NCBI GenBank assembly: GCA_037367405.1
Contig: JAZKJV010000156.1
Coordinates: forward strand, 1,178,001-1,242,000
DNA: 64,000 nt
Source: Ottelia alismoides
Taxonomy: Eukaryota; Streptophyta; Magnoliopsida; Alismatales; Hydrocharitaceae
Direction of reading: 5' to 3'
In this document: positions 32,946 to 44,640 of the stretch, piece by piece
Layout of the letters: each line of letters starts with the position of its first letter
How positions within the stretch are numbered: position 1 is the stretch's first letter
The notes under the pieces: generated by a model
Database searches by the model: none
What the model saw: only the letters and a program-made list of their open reading frames with translations
Told to the model about the DNA's origin: nothing
Program-made: the position numbers and the translations under genes

Positions 32946-34925
32946 TTAAAATCCTTATCATATGCATTCTTGAATAAGATTGTCCACCAAAGGCAACATT
33001 GAAGCACTTTTGCCGCCACTCTTTTTCCAGAATGGTGTCCACCTGCTTAGAGCTTCTGATAGTGGTCTAGGACACCCATAATTTCCTCTTGAGGAATACA
33101 CCTCCTCTAGATGCAGTCTGCACCTTCTCGGAATAGATGTGGTTCTTCCCGTTGATAAAAATGAATGTTAGCCAAGAATTTGTCTCGTTTGGTCTTTGGC
33201 CAATCTGGAAGAGTCTTCTTGGAAATGAGATAATTCACAATATTTGCGTACCATGGGAGAGAGGATATATACAAGACTTCCACATCTAGGAAGGTCTTTA
33301 TAATTGGAATTGAGTTTTGCTCAGGAGGCTCTTCATTTACATTTCTGTAAAGGTGATCTGCCACCACATTTATGACACCTAGTTTGTCACAAATTTCCAA
33401 GTTGAATTCTTGGAGTAGAAGGATCCAATGAATTAGATGAGGATTGGCATCTTTCTTCCTCTGAAGGTACTTGATGGCAAAGTAGTCAGTGTAAATAATT
33501 GTCCTTGATCTGAGGAGATGTGATCTGAACTTTTCCAGGGTAAACACTATGGCCAACAGCTCTTTCTTTATTATTTTGTAATTTTTCTGAGCTTCATCCA
33601 ATGTTCGGCTAGCGTAGTGAACAGAAAATGGAATCACATCTCTTCTTTTCCCTAATACAACACCAATTATGAAATCAGATGCGTTTGTCATGATCGTAAA
33701 AGGTAGAGACCAATCCGGTAGCCGTAGGGCAGGAGCATGTGTGATCAGGTCTTTCAACTGATTAAAAGCTTGGAGAACACGATTATCCAAAATGAAATCA
33801 GTCTCCTTGCCTAGGCGAGCTTGCTGGTCTTTGATAAATTGTCAGTAGAAATCGACGTGCCCCAAAAACGATCGGACCTGTTTCAAATTGGTAGGCATCT
33901 CAAGTTACGAAATTACTTCCACCTTGACTAAGTCCACTTCCATGCCACATTTCGATACGACGTGATCCAGCACGATCACTTCAGTCACCATGAAATTGCT
34001 CTTCTCCCATGAGAGCACGAGGTTCACTTCACATCATCTCCTCATAACTCAGTTTGGATAGTCTAGGCATTAATCAAATGAAATCCCCATAGATTGATAA
34101 ATCGTCCATGAAAACCTCAAGAAAACTGCCCACAATGTCTGCAAATCCGACCAGCATACATATCTAAAATGTAAGGGGGCGTTACAGAGCCCGACTGGCA
34201 TTCATTGGAAGGCGTACATCCCAAATGGATACGTGAACATGGTCTTCTCTTGATCCTCATGCATAATTACAACTTGATTGTATCCAGAGTACCCATCCAA
34301 GAAGCAGAAATATTCCTTCACGGCCAGTATCTCAAGAATCTGGTCAATGAAGGGCAATGGAAAATGATCTTTCTTGGTGACGAGGTTGAGATGTTTATTA
34401 TTCACACAGTCTCGCGAGGATGTCGGTACTCTAGTCGAAATCTCCTCTTCTTTATCAATAGTCATAATGGTGATCCTATACTTTTTGGGCACCTACGTGC
34501 AGGGGCTCACCCACTTGGAGTCGAAGATGGGATATATGAATCCCGCATCACACCATTTCTGAATTTCTTTCATCACAACCTCCTAGAGGTTTGGATTTAG
34601 TCTGTGCTAGAATTCACGAGAAGGCTTGCTATCTTTTTCCAAAGTAGATATGATGTGAGCACAATAATGGAATGATCCCATGGAGATTTTGATATCTTCT
34701 AGCCTATCGCCTTGCGATTTTGTTTAAGAACCTCCATCAAACGAGATTCTTGGTCTTTGGTCAAATGAGAATTTATAATGACTGGATACATGTTTGTTTC
34801 TCTTACAAGAAGGTGTACTTCATGTTAGAGGGCAAGAGTTTGAGCTCAGGTGTAGTGAGAACTACTTCCATGGTGATTGAAGACACACCCGACAACTCGG
34901 GTTAAGTAAGCAAATAAACAAGGGT
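32946..34925 (-). pseudogene. pol: Athila-type pol remnant F2 (RT, RNase H, start of integrase)
   Basis: Reading right to left: ELKLLPSNMKYTFL near 34840; FLDGYSGYNQVVIMHEDQEKTMFTYPFGMYAFQ; EVFMDDLSI near 34105; then LRLPDWSLPFTIMTNASDFIIGVVLG, YASRTLDEAQKNYKIIKKELLAIVF, VINVVADHLYRN, LPWYANIVNYLI and the zinc-region start IPQEEIMGVL...HHSG. The RNase H catalytic Asp is Asn here (TNASDF), and stops are frequent. It is more diverged from A, C and E than they are from one another. It is cut by element C at 34925 and by the F3 junction at about 32945. Confidence 0.8.
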
Positions 34926-37900
34926 TGTTGTGACCCGAATCACCAAGCGTAATCAACTAGAAGAAATAAACCACTCAAAATAAATCAATCGATCAAAGTT
35001 TGTAAGCAGTTCGTTATTTTTATTTACCTGGTATAGCCACCAGAGTCGAACACAAGGAGCACGAACATACTACGAAGTAGTCAAATTTCTCAAAAAAACA
35101 TTTTTTAGTGGTCTTTAATTTTGCAAAATTTTTAAATTTTTAATAAGAAACAAAATCAACAAAAATAAGGTCAAACAAGCACAACAATCTTTTTGGATTT
35201 TTCTAAAAAGCTAAAAATGCTCAGAAAATTAAATTAAAATTATTTTTGGATTTTTGAGGTTACAAAATGTTTTTGGTAATTTTCTGGGGTTTTACAAATG
35301 TTTCATAGTTTTGAAAAATAAAAAAGTACTAAAAATGCAAACAGTGCATAACTAGGACTAACTTGCAAGTTAAAATTCTTTAAAATGCCTAAAGTTAAGG
35401 ATAGTAATTTTATGATAAAATAGATATTAAAAACTACAAACAAAAATTGAAATTGTAATTTTTGGATTTTTCTTTGATTTATTAGGATTTTTATAATATT
35501 TTGGTTATTTTGTAACTTTTAGGGTTTTTATAAGGGTTTGAAAAAATTAATACAGAAGGTAAAAGATGTTGAAAGACAAACAAGAATTTTTATGGATTTT
35601 TTGAAGTATTTTTAGTATTTTTTTTTATAAATTTTCTTATTTAGACAGGATACTTTTTAAGGGTTTTTGAATTTTTAAAATATAAAATGCAAAGAAATTA
35701 ATCCAATAGAATCAAAGAAAATATTACACACCAACAAGAGCTAATGGAAATTTTTAAAGGACTTTTCGAATTAATTTGCTATTTATTAAGTCCAAAATTC
35801 TAGATGTAATTAAGCATAGTTAACGGGGACCTGTTTGCAAATATTTTAAGTTCACATAATAAAGAATAACACAATATAAAAGTCTGGGATCAATATTGCA
35901 AAAATCCCACTCAAAACGTGCACCACACATGATCTAGATTCACAGGGGCATAATTAAAAATTTAAAAACTTGACATTTAGAGCAGAACACAAAGTTCAGG
36001 ATACACAATGCAAATAACCCAAAAGACACGTGGTAGCACACACACTACAGACTGAGAGGGACTAAAATGCAAATATAAAAAATAAGAGGTCCAAACTACA
36101 AAATGTTCGTGACGACAACTTTTATTTATAGGACTAAAGCTAAATATAGAAACAAGCAGGGTAAAAGGAAAATATACCCTTGCAGGCGTGTGTGGGCATG
36201 TGGGATGCGTGGCAGGCTCTCGTAAAGGCATCAACTGATGGCTCTGATCTGCTCTGTGAAGATCTGACGGTTCAGGCGCATGGAGGAGGCGTACGGGTCT
36301 GATGGCTTCTGACTAGATCAGACGGCGCAGGGAATGTCAGCCTTGATGGCCTTTAATCATGCATTTGATGCCTCTGAAACAGAGGGCTGATGGACGGTGG
36401 GGATGTAATCTGGATGAGGTGGTCCTGATTTGACGGCGGATGAAGATGGTGGAGGAACTCGTCTCGAGCGAACTTCAATCGGTAGTGGAGGAAGATCTAC
36501 AGGCCCACTGATGTCGTCGAGAGGTCAAACACAGTCGTGAAGCCTCTCCGCGTCGAGTGGTGGTCTCTGATGGTGCGATGGACGGTTGGATGAGCGAGGG
36601 CGGTCTCGCTCCGCCTGGAATTGCTCCACCTAAGCAGTCAGCGGGTCTGAATGATTCTCCTGCGTACGCAGACACCTGCAAAGGATACAATGCATGAAGG
36701 CGAAGCTCTGGCGAACGTTTATTGCATATGGGATAAGGGAAGTGATGAGGAATCACCTTTGTGTCTTCTGCGAACGTGAGGGATGGAGACCGATCCCAAT
36801 CTTGCTATGGTGAGCAAGATTCAAAATGATCATGTTGCATGGGAAGATGGGGGGTGAGACGTAACATCGATCAGAACAGGTGGGTGAGTGGGACGAGGCT
36901 CAGACCAGCTGGTCAGAGCAAGGGAACCGGCGACAGTGTGGAATGGAAAAATCAGATCAAAGATGGAAATGAGGTGGTTGCAAGCTATACTTGAAGGTTC
37001 AGATCGACTCCTGAGCTTCATGCGAAGGTGAGCATCGAGGTGATTTCCTCAACAGGGCTACGACTGGCCAAGGAAGCGAAACGCGGTAGAGGTCTGATCA
37101 TGTAACTTGAGCTGCGTCGATGCATCACCAATCCGAGCTCAGAAGGTCGCTCCAGGCAGCTGTCACTCAACTGGAGGTTCCTAGCAGTCGAAAAGGTGGC
37201 GAGGAACGAGCTGAGCTGCCGGCAGAGCGAAAGATAGACTTTATAGGGATCTCCAACGGTCTGGAAAGATCGACAAGAGGCACGCAACCCTAAGGGGATC
37301 CGGGTGATCCTATGGATCCACGGGAATCTCGGATGTATGAGGATTCTTGGGTCTGAATATCAAGGCAAGAGGAAGCTGGAGTCGGGCGAGAAAAAGCGGA
37401 GAAGAAGCTCCGGTGAGAGGGGTTCGACCCGACCCGGGCTGGAAGGGGATGTTGACCGAGGTCAACGTTCCCAGTTGGACCAATAGGAAAATCAAGATAT
37501 ACAAAATACAAGAAAATTCAAATAAAAATAGCAAATGAATTCAAAATAAAAAAGTGTATAAAATAAAAAAATGTCTACTATTTTACAAAGTATTGTTCCT
37601 GTAATATTTAATTATTTTTTATGAAAAATAAATATTATATATAATATATGGTATTATATAGAGGTATAATATACCTATGTATTATATACAAGTATTTTTA
37701 TTTTATTATTTTTACACAAATATCCTTATTTTATATTTTATTTATTTACAACATGATTTTAGGAGTATAAAATAATTTTTATTTTATTTTTACAAATTAT
37801 TAAGGATATATAGTAAATAGTGAATGTAATATATGCATATGCATTTTATACAATGAGCTGAGGGTTTTTATTTTTATTTTTCTTTAATTTTTCTGATTTT

Positions 37901-38263
37901 TATTTTATTTCTATATTATTATTAACAATATATACAAGATTGTAAAAGAATAATAATGTGTACAAGCATAGGTGATATATACAATACATAGTAGACCTTA
38001 TCTCTCTCTACTTATTTTATTCTACGATCATGTCAAGTCTTGACCTTCTCTTGGATTTGGGTTACTCTGTATTTATTTTAAATACATCATTCTTTTTCTT
38101 TTCCTTTATTCTTTTATTTTTGCCAAAAATGCATGCTAAATATGCAATATTAACAGAAGCTTGCGGAGAGCTAAGTAATTATATTTACATACATTTATAG
38201 GGTGTCTTGCCATGAAGAGGAACTGAAATAAAAGAATAAAGAGTGAGAATCATGGATTCATCA
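34926..38263 (-). repeat. Element C 3' LTR (3338 bp)
   Basis: On the minus strand it starts TGATGAATCCATGATTCTCA at 38263 and ends GGTCACAACA at 34926. AT-rich U3, GC-rich middle (about 36180-37470), AT-rich U5 side ending with the TGGTGGCTATACCAGG-type box near 35030 that A and E also carry. Insertion into F2 would give duplication AGGGT at 34921-34925. The other copy is not visible. Confidence 0.85.
37239..37245 (-). promoter_or_regulatory. TATA box of element C LTR
   Basis: TATAAAG on the minus strand (CCTATAAAGTC) inside the GC-rich promoter part, in the same relative place as in A, B, E and S. Confidence 0.55.
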
Positions 38264-38280
38264 CCCCCTATACTTTACCT
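38264..38280 (-). other. Element C polypurine tract
   Basis: Minus strand GGTAAAGTATAGGGGG, abutting the LTR start. Core AAGTATAGGGGG as in the other elements. Confidence 0.85.
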
Positions 38281-40316
38281 TTACTAGTCCATTAGCAAAT
38301 ACTTATTTGAAGAAGAAGTGAAAATGAAAAAGAATCAAAGTTTATTATTAAACTTATCTTCATCCAATTGAAGTATGAAGCTTTGTCAGACCTTTGGATT
38401 ATTAGTTTGTCGGAATCTTAATGGGAAATAGGTTTAAACTCAACAGCCTCTAAGTTCCACTATTCTATGGTCAAGACTCCTCAATAAGCCAGGTCAGAAC
38501 AAGTTTACATAGGCAAACTCTAATGACTATGCATCTTTGCTTGTACTGTGTAAGTGATATGTAGCTCCCCACCCAGAAATGATAAAGCAACATTCTCCCT
38601 CAACAACGTAACTCTAATTCCCTAGTCTAACAGCTCTTTCCTCAAGGAGCGTGGTATTCTTTTCTAAGTTCAAGTTCAACCGGCTCAAGAAGAGGGGGAA
38701 GAAGAGAATGGACCGTGACCAGTGTAACCACGCATCCCTTGGAGAAAAGCCAATGTAGATAAGTCTCCAGCTGCAAGCTTCCATGAGATGAGAAGGTGGA
38801 ATATCTAAGATTTGCTTATTCACTATATACACTCCGACGGGCATTTTATTTTCAATCAGGCCTGTCCCCTTTTTTGGAGTTTTTCACATTTTTGCACATT
38901 TTTTTGATGTGTGTATATAAAACATATTTACATGGTGCAACATGTACATAAGGAGTTTTTCCTCTTGATCCGGTAGACTATCCCTCTTTTGAAGAATTAT
39001 TGTAACCCACAGACTCCTGTCTTTAGACCTCAATGCTACTTGAATAGGTTGAGGTGCACATCCCTCCCTAAAGGAAGATGAGAGGTTCTGCCTAGAAGTA
39101 CTACCCTCGTATGCTACCCCAAGCCAAGAAATTCTGCCTCCTCACCACCTCATCCGTGTTGAGCTATGTGTAAGGTGTGTATCCAAGTCAAGCCATTATC
39201 TCTGAGAGTCATGCGTGCGTTGGTAAGTGTTTTACTTAGGTTCATCAAGATGACATGTGAACATAGCCTAGTAGACTTAAAGAATTAAGTCACTATGGAC
39301 CTGAAAAGTCTTAACCCCAAATCCTATAAGGTTCCTCTAAATTTAGGTGGATTAAGGTCTTAACCAAGCTCCATTTTTCAATTTAATTCCAGACTAGTTT
39401 AAGTGCCAATTATGATTCAGAAGAATATACAAGTAGGTATGTACAAAAATCTTTTTGTGCAATTTTTCAAAATATGCAAATTTTTATGAAAGATTTTTGA
39501 ATGCAAGGAAGGGGGAGTTTTACAAAATATTTACAAACATTAACAAACAATTTTTGCAAACTTTTATTTTCCAAACATTTTCAAAAATTTTGTACTATAT
39601 ACATAATTTTGATACAAAAATATTTACAAACGATTTTATAATCAAAACATTTTTACAAATATTTGTACAAAAATAAATTTTACAAAAGCTATTTACAAGT
39701 GCATGTACAAGAAAAAAAATTTATTTTTTTTGTGATATCTAGGTTTATGGTTTTTAGCCATTTTATTTTATTAACACACTCCCACAAAGTACGAGTTATG
39801 GCTAAAGCATACATACAATATATACGACATCCTCCTATATTAGCTCGAACGATGTCCTTAGAGTAATCAAAGAGCGATGAAAGGAAGACATAAATCATGT
39901 TGAGAATTGGGAAGTGAAAAGAAGGCTATACTACGACGACAAATGAAAGAATACAATGAATAGAACTCGGTAATCCCCCCTATACTTAGGATCAAATAAT
40001 CCTAGGTATAGCAGTCTGTACACAATGGGAAAATCGAGGGTTATAATGTACAGGGTTTACCTCCCTATACTTAGGGTAAAATATCCGTAAGTATAAGCAA
40101 CAAAACAGAGGTAAAAAGAATCAAAAGAATAATCACAAGTCTGATACCCCTCTATACTTAGGATAAAGCACACCCTAAATATAGCATAATCATGAGATGA
40201 AAATGAGGTATTTAGACAGAAAGAATGAATGACATAGACAACTAAATCTATACGACTGCGGAAAAAAAGTGATAATCATGCATGAGATGCAAATGATGTG
40301 AGTCAAGGGCCACATC
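38281..40316 (-). other. Element C 3' non-coding region with stem-loops and a dead antisense frame
   Basis: Holds decayed PPT hairpins at about 39975-40011, 40063-40096 and 40151-40185, the long hairpin with its alternative partner near 39790-39900, and ACTTAAAGAATTAAGTC near 39281. On the plus strand near 38955-39160 the antisense frame is still readable as PLDPVDYPSFEELL but is interrupted by stops. Confidence 0.7.
39975..40185 (-). repeat. three decayed PPT-containing hairpins of element C
   Basis: Plus-strand view: CTATACTTAGGATCAAATAA followed by TCCTAGGTATAG, then CTATACTTAGGGT with ATCCGTAAGTATA, then CTATACTTAGGAT with CACCCTAAATATAG. Single mismatches have accumulated in the arms, in line with the age of C. 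The C-runs (CCCCCC) on the left of each are the complement of the G-runs. Confidence 0.7.
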
Positions 40317-41193
40317 TCATGCAAAATGAATAGGGCAACGTCAACAATCATCGGATCATGATCAAGATATAGCTTCAGGCACTAACCATTAACTCGAAAG
40401 GTGGATTCAGATGACTTATCAGATATATCAATGCTTCTGTTGTCGTGTACCTTTCAGACCAAATATGGTCCCTTCCATTTTCTTTGCAACTTCCCTGGAA
40501 ATAATCTCAACCTAGCATCGAATAACCATACTCTCTGATTCAGCTCAAATTGTTTATGGTTGATATGATAATCATGCCATATCTTCACTCTCTCCTTATA
40601 TTGTAGGCTACTCGAAAAGGCTATGTCTCTCAACTCCTCTAGGGTTGCCAACTCTGCTTTCCTCCGATCTCCTATACTCTTGGGATCCAATAATAACTAA
40701 GTGACTGTCCATAGTGATTTATGCTTGATCTCCACAGGTAAATGGCATGTCTTTCCACAAACAAGATGAAAGGGAGATGTACCCAAAGGTGTCTTGAAAG
40801 AGGTCTGATAGGCCCACAAGACCGAGTCCAAAAGCGATGACCAATCCTTTCGGTCTGGGCGAACAATCTTCTGCAATATAGTCTTAATCTCCATGTTCGA
40901 TACTTCAACAAGACCATTGGTCTGAGGGTGATATGGAGTGCCAACTCGATGGTCAATGCTGAACTCGTTAGCAAGGGCCTTTACCTTGTCGTTGATAAAA
41001 TGAGTCCCCTTGTCATATATCAAAACTCTAGTTACCCCGAACCGTGAAATGCTATTTTTCCTCAAGAATATGCAAACGATCTTAGCATCTGCGGTTTGGG
41101 CGGGGATGGCCTCAACCCAACGACTCACATAATCCACAATAAGTAGAATGTTCTCGAATCCCTGAATCTTAGGGAATGGACCCATGAAATCGA
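40317..41193 (-). pseudogene. pol: Element C integrase, C-terminal part
   Basis: From [20 protein letters not shown] at the right end: [35 protein letters not shown] (second catalytic Asp kept), TPYHPQTNGLVEVSNMEIK (Glu kept), DRKDWSSLLDSVLWAYQTSF, CHLPVEIKHKSLW, a shift, then LFPGKLQRKWKGPYLV (GPY module) and a stop at 40317-40319. The N-terminal part continues at 43801, across the solo LTR. Confidence 0.85.
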
Positions 41194-41459
41194 TGTTGTC
41201 CACGGAGCACGTGCGCCTCACATGATGCGCCTAATAGGGATTGGAATGCAATTCAAAAAACTTGCAGGGGCCTTAGTGTAAAATTCCCAGATATCACGTG
41301 ACGACCATGTGAGGTGCTAGGCTCGGGAAGCATCAGAGGTTCGGACGGTGTCTCGGGTCTTCTGCAGGCTCGGACGTACTTCGGAGTTGGCTCGGGAGCT
41401 CCGAGCCTAAGGGGCAGGGAAGAGGTTCGGAGGAAGCGACGTGGCGTGATATATACCAT

Positions 41460-41720
41460 TCTATCGAGATGATCAAACGGTTGCTGAAGCTAGAGACGTG
41501 TCGTACGATGGACCGTTAAATCCTCAAGGATCCAACGGTGGCTAGAGCAGGTGACGTGTCCTCCTGAGGTCCGTCAGATAACAAACGATCCAATGAAGGC
41601 TGAAGCGAGAGACGTGGAGCGATGTAGGCCATTAGATCCTCAAGGATCCAACGATATCTGGAGCTACTGACGAATGTGATGTGGAGTGCTGAGAACCGTC
41701 CGATCAAGATGATCGGACGA
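41460..41720. repeat. degenerate 58-bp tandem repeat in LTR S
   Basis: The word GATCxAACGG-like recurs at 41471, 41529, 41587 and 41645, exactly 58 bases apart, and again at 41711. Each unit also holds GCTGAAGC/GCTAGAGC and GACGTG. It lies downstream of the TATA box in the element's direction. Confidence 0.65.
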
Positions 41721-42517
41721 CAATTGTGCTTCATGCTCCTCCTCGCCGTCGCCTCCTACGGCGGGCGTGGCTGGGCTCCGGTGATGGGTGGCTACCTCCG
41801 CCACCCTCTAACGTGCTCGGTACTGATCCCCAGAGGCTCCTGAGTGGTTGGACACAATCGTGGAAACTTCACGGAGTCGCCGAAGGTTCTGGAAGAGGCT
41901 GGGGCGGTCTTTAGGCCAGAGACGAAGCTTGGCGAAGAAGCTCCAAGGCCAATGTCGAAGATGGTACTTGCAAGGTTAGTGAATGCCAAAAAAGGTGCTC
42001 GTGCTCACGTGGAGGAAGTAAGTCATGCGAGCCCTGTGGGGCGAAGTGAGTGAACGGGTGGTGGTGTTCCTCCGCCGTGACCAGCAGAGCAATGGTCGGA
42101 GTGATTGGTGACCTCGAGAGGTCATGGCGATGAACGAAAGGGGCACGAAGATGGTAGCTCCAAGGCAGAGCTCAGGCAGTGGTCAGTGGGATGTGTTGAT
42201 GAGCGAGGAGGTCGGAGAAAATACGAGAAACTCAGAGGGGAAGAATGAGATGATCGGAGAAGAAGATAGAGGGTGTTACCTGGGAATGGAGGCTCAAAGT
42301 GGAGTCGCCGATCGTCGTTCGAGGGCCGGTAGAAGCCCGAGCTCGTGCAACTCGAAGGAGGATCTGCTGCATAGTGAAGCTCATCGTGGATCTCACCGGA
42401 GAGGGTACCACCGTCGTCGCTCACTCTCAGTCCTAATCTCTATCACCGATCTGTAGAAGGGAGCTCTAGGGTCTCTCGTGCAAGGGCAGATGGCGGTGAA
42501 AGTGGTCGGAGGTAGAG

Positions 42518-42525
42518 TATTTAAA
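42518..42525 (-). promoter_or_regulatory. TATA box of solo LTR S
   Basis: Minus strand TTTAAATA in CCCCTCTTTAAATACTC, in the GC-rich promoter part. Confidence 0.5.
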
Positions 42526-43800
42526 GAGGGGAGGTGGTGGTTCGATAATGGTGGAGGTGGTTTGCGTGGGGTTTGTGGAGCGGCACTGAGGGAATCATGG
42601 AGATAGTGGATTACCGTGAGGGTGGTGGACGTCAGGTCTTGGACGTGGGCTCGTCATGAAGTGGCGAAGTGGATATGGCGGAGAAAATAAAAAGGGGACG
42701 GTGAGTTGACAAGGTGGTGACGACGTGGGCGAGGCATTCTCGGAGGTAGGAGATGAACGCTGGACCGTTGGATCTAGTGATCCAACGGCTCAGAGTGGGG
42801 CGTTAGGGAGCGGTAAGGATTAGCTCAGGGCTACGCGATTGAAGGGCATAAGAATCGCGACGTGGCACGTTGAGGGCGCAGCGCTGACGGACAACCTTGA
42901 TGCGATCGTGTGGTTAATCGAATGGTCAGGAATTGGGCTAGAATGAACGACACGGATGGAGGCGGCATGGAGGCTATCTAGCGGCACATGATGAGCCACG
43001 TGGCGCAAGGAGAGTGAGGCAGAGATGAATGGCCGTGATGTGGATCTTATCCAAGGGTTGGGGTTTAGGCATGATTAGAAGGCTTGGATGGTGAGATGTA
43101 AGAGTTGATCTGACGGCAGAGGAAGGAGGGTGCATGGCGCGTAATGGAGTGGGCCGCGTGGCGCAACCAGAGGGCGCCATGTGGCTTAATCAGATTAGTC
43201 GAGGAAAGAAGGTGAAATAAGAGGGTGAAATTGCTGAATTTGAAAAAACTCAAAACATGAAATTGTAGAAACGAGGTCAAATGAAGTGATAAAATACAAG
43301 GGTACAAATACAAGTACATACATTATACAATGGGAGCCCAAAACCCAAGTTTTGCATACGAGCTCTGATTTTAATGAAATTGATCTCATTTTGAAGGTTT
43401 CTGAATGTATATTTTACTAAACGTGAGTAGACCTAAATCGGAGGCTGTATGAGAGAGATATGTGCATTTTAAGGTCCATGGTCTCAAACTTGGACTCGGG
43501 TCTTATTGGTCAATTTTACAAGTTAGCATTTTTGGGTATTTTTCTTATATTAATGTTCGTAATATATACACTATAAAGTTGAATTTCTAAAATTTAGAGT
43601 TAGTATAAAATATATACAAATAGTTGATTTTTACAAGTGGATTGGGCTTCTTATTTAATGCAGATGTGAATACTAAAATATAGATGTTATCTGTGCATGC
43701 ATGAATGCTAATTATGCAATAAAGGTGGTGAAATACATCTAATTACTCGGGATCAAGGCTCTATTTTCAAATTATAGAGTGATGAATCACAGATTCATCA

Positions 43801-44284
43801 CCCATGCGTCAAAAACCTCACAGAAGTGAATGGGTTACATCAATATCATATCACACTATCCACAAGTGCCCATCCTCTGACAGTCAGTACACCTCTTCAT
43901 GAATTCATCAAAATCCTTGAAGAGGGCAGGCCACCATTGGCCGGATTAGAGGACTTTATGTGCTGTCCTCCTTCCAGAATGATGTCTTCCTGCCTCAAGC
44001 TTATGGCAGTATGTGAGGACCCTATGGTGCTCCTCCTGAGGAATGCATTGACACCAGACGCTATACCCTCCCTAATGATAAAGGATGGGATTCTCCCAAT
44101 GGTACGACTTGGCCTTCACGAGGAAAGTCTCAAGTCGCTTCTTGAGCCAACCTTGTAGAACTTTCTTGGCAACAAGGTAGTTCACAATGTCAACGTACCA
44201 TGGGAGCAAGGTAATAGCAAGGACAGCCTCGTATGGAAAGATATCTGTAATAGGTGTAATCTGATCTGAATCCTCAAGGTTCTC
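43801..44284 (-). pseudogene. pol: Element C integrase, N-terminal part
   Basis: Reads [36 protein letters not shown], then, through stops and shifts, the zinc-binding region and [10 protein letters not shown] at the left edge, exactly where the solo LTR begins. The first catalytic Asp follows on the other side of the LTR (IDFMGPF at 41193). Confidence 0.8.
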
Positions 44285-44640
44285 TAAACAAGAGAGGTGA
44301 TCTACCACCACATTCTTGACTCCAGGCTTATCCTTAATCTCAATATAAAACTCCCGGAGTAGAAGGATCCATCTGGTCAATCTGGCTTTGACATCCTTCT
44401 TTGTCATGATGTATCAGATGGCAGTGCGATATGTGAATATCATCACTCTAGATCCAAGAATGTACGATCTGAACTTGTCCAAAGCAAAGACTACGACTAG
44501 CATCTCCTTCTCAGTCACGGTATAGTTCCATTGAGAGGCATCCAAAGTCCGGCTAGCATAGTGAATGGCAAAAGCCAATCCATCCTTCCTCTCCCCTAGG
44601 ACAACCCCTACGGCAAAATCAGAAGCATCCGTCATGATCT
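44285..44640 (-). pseudogene. pol: Element C RNase H
   Basis: [60 protein letters not shown] (normally YTDH, so one catalytic Asp is replaced), a stop, then [20 protein letters not shown]. Confidence 0.82.

Larger units (their letters stand above)
41194..43800 (-). repeat. solo LTR S (2607 bp) inside element C integrase
   Basis: Minus strand: starts TGATGAATCTGTGATTCATCA at 43800, ends CCGTGGACAACA at 41194. AT-rich U3, GC-rich middle with TATA at 42518, and a 58-bp-period repeat at 41460-41720. No interior, PBS or polypurine tract follows on either side. The flanks do not form a 5-bp duplication (ATCGA left, CCCAT right). The U3 has the AATCAGAGCTCGTATGCAAA block also present in B and F3. 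Confidence 0.82.

Noticed and set aside
42122..42456. frames of about 100 codons on both strands in solo LTR S
   Set aside because: Same composition effect; inside LTR promoter sequence.
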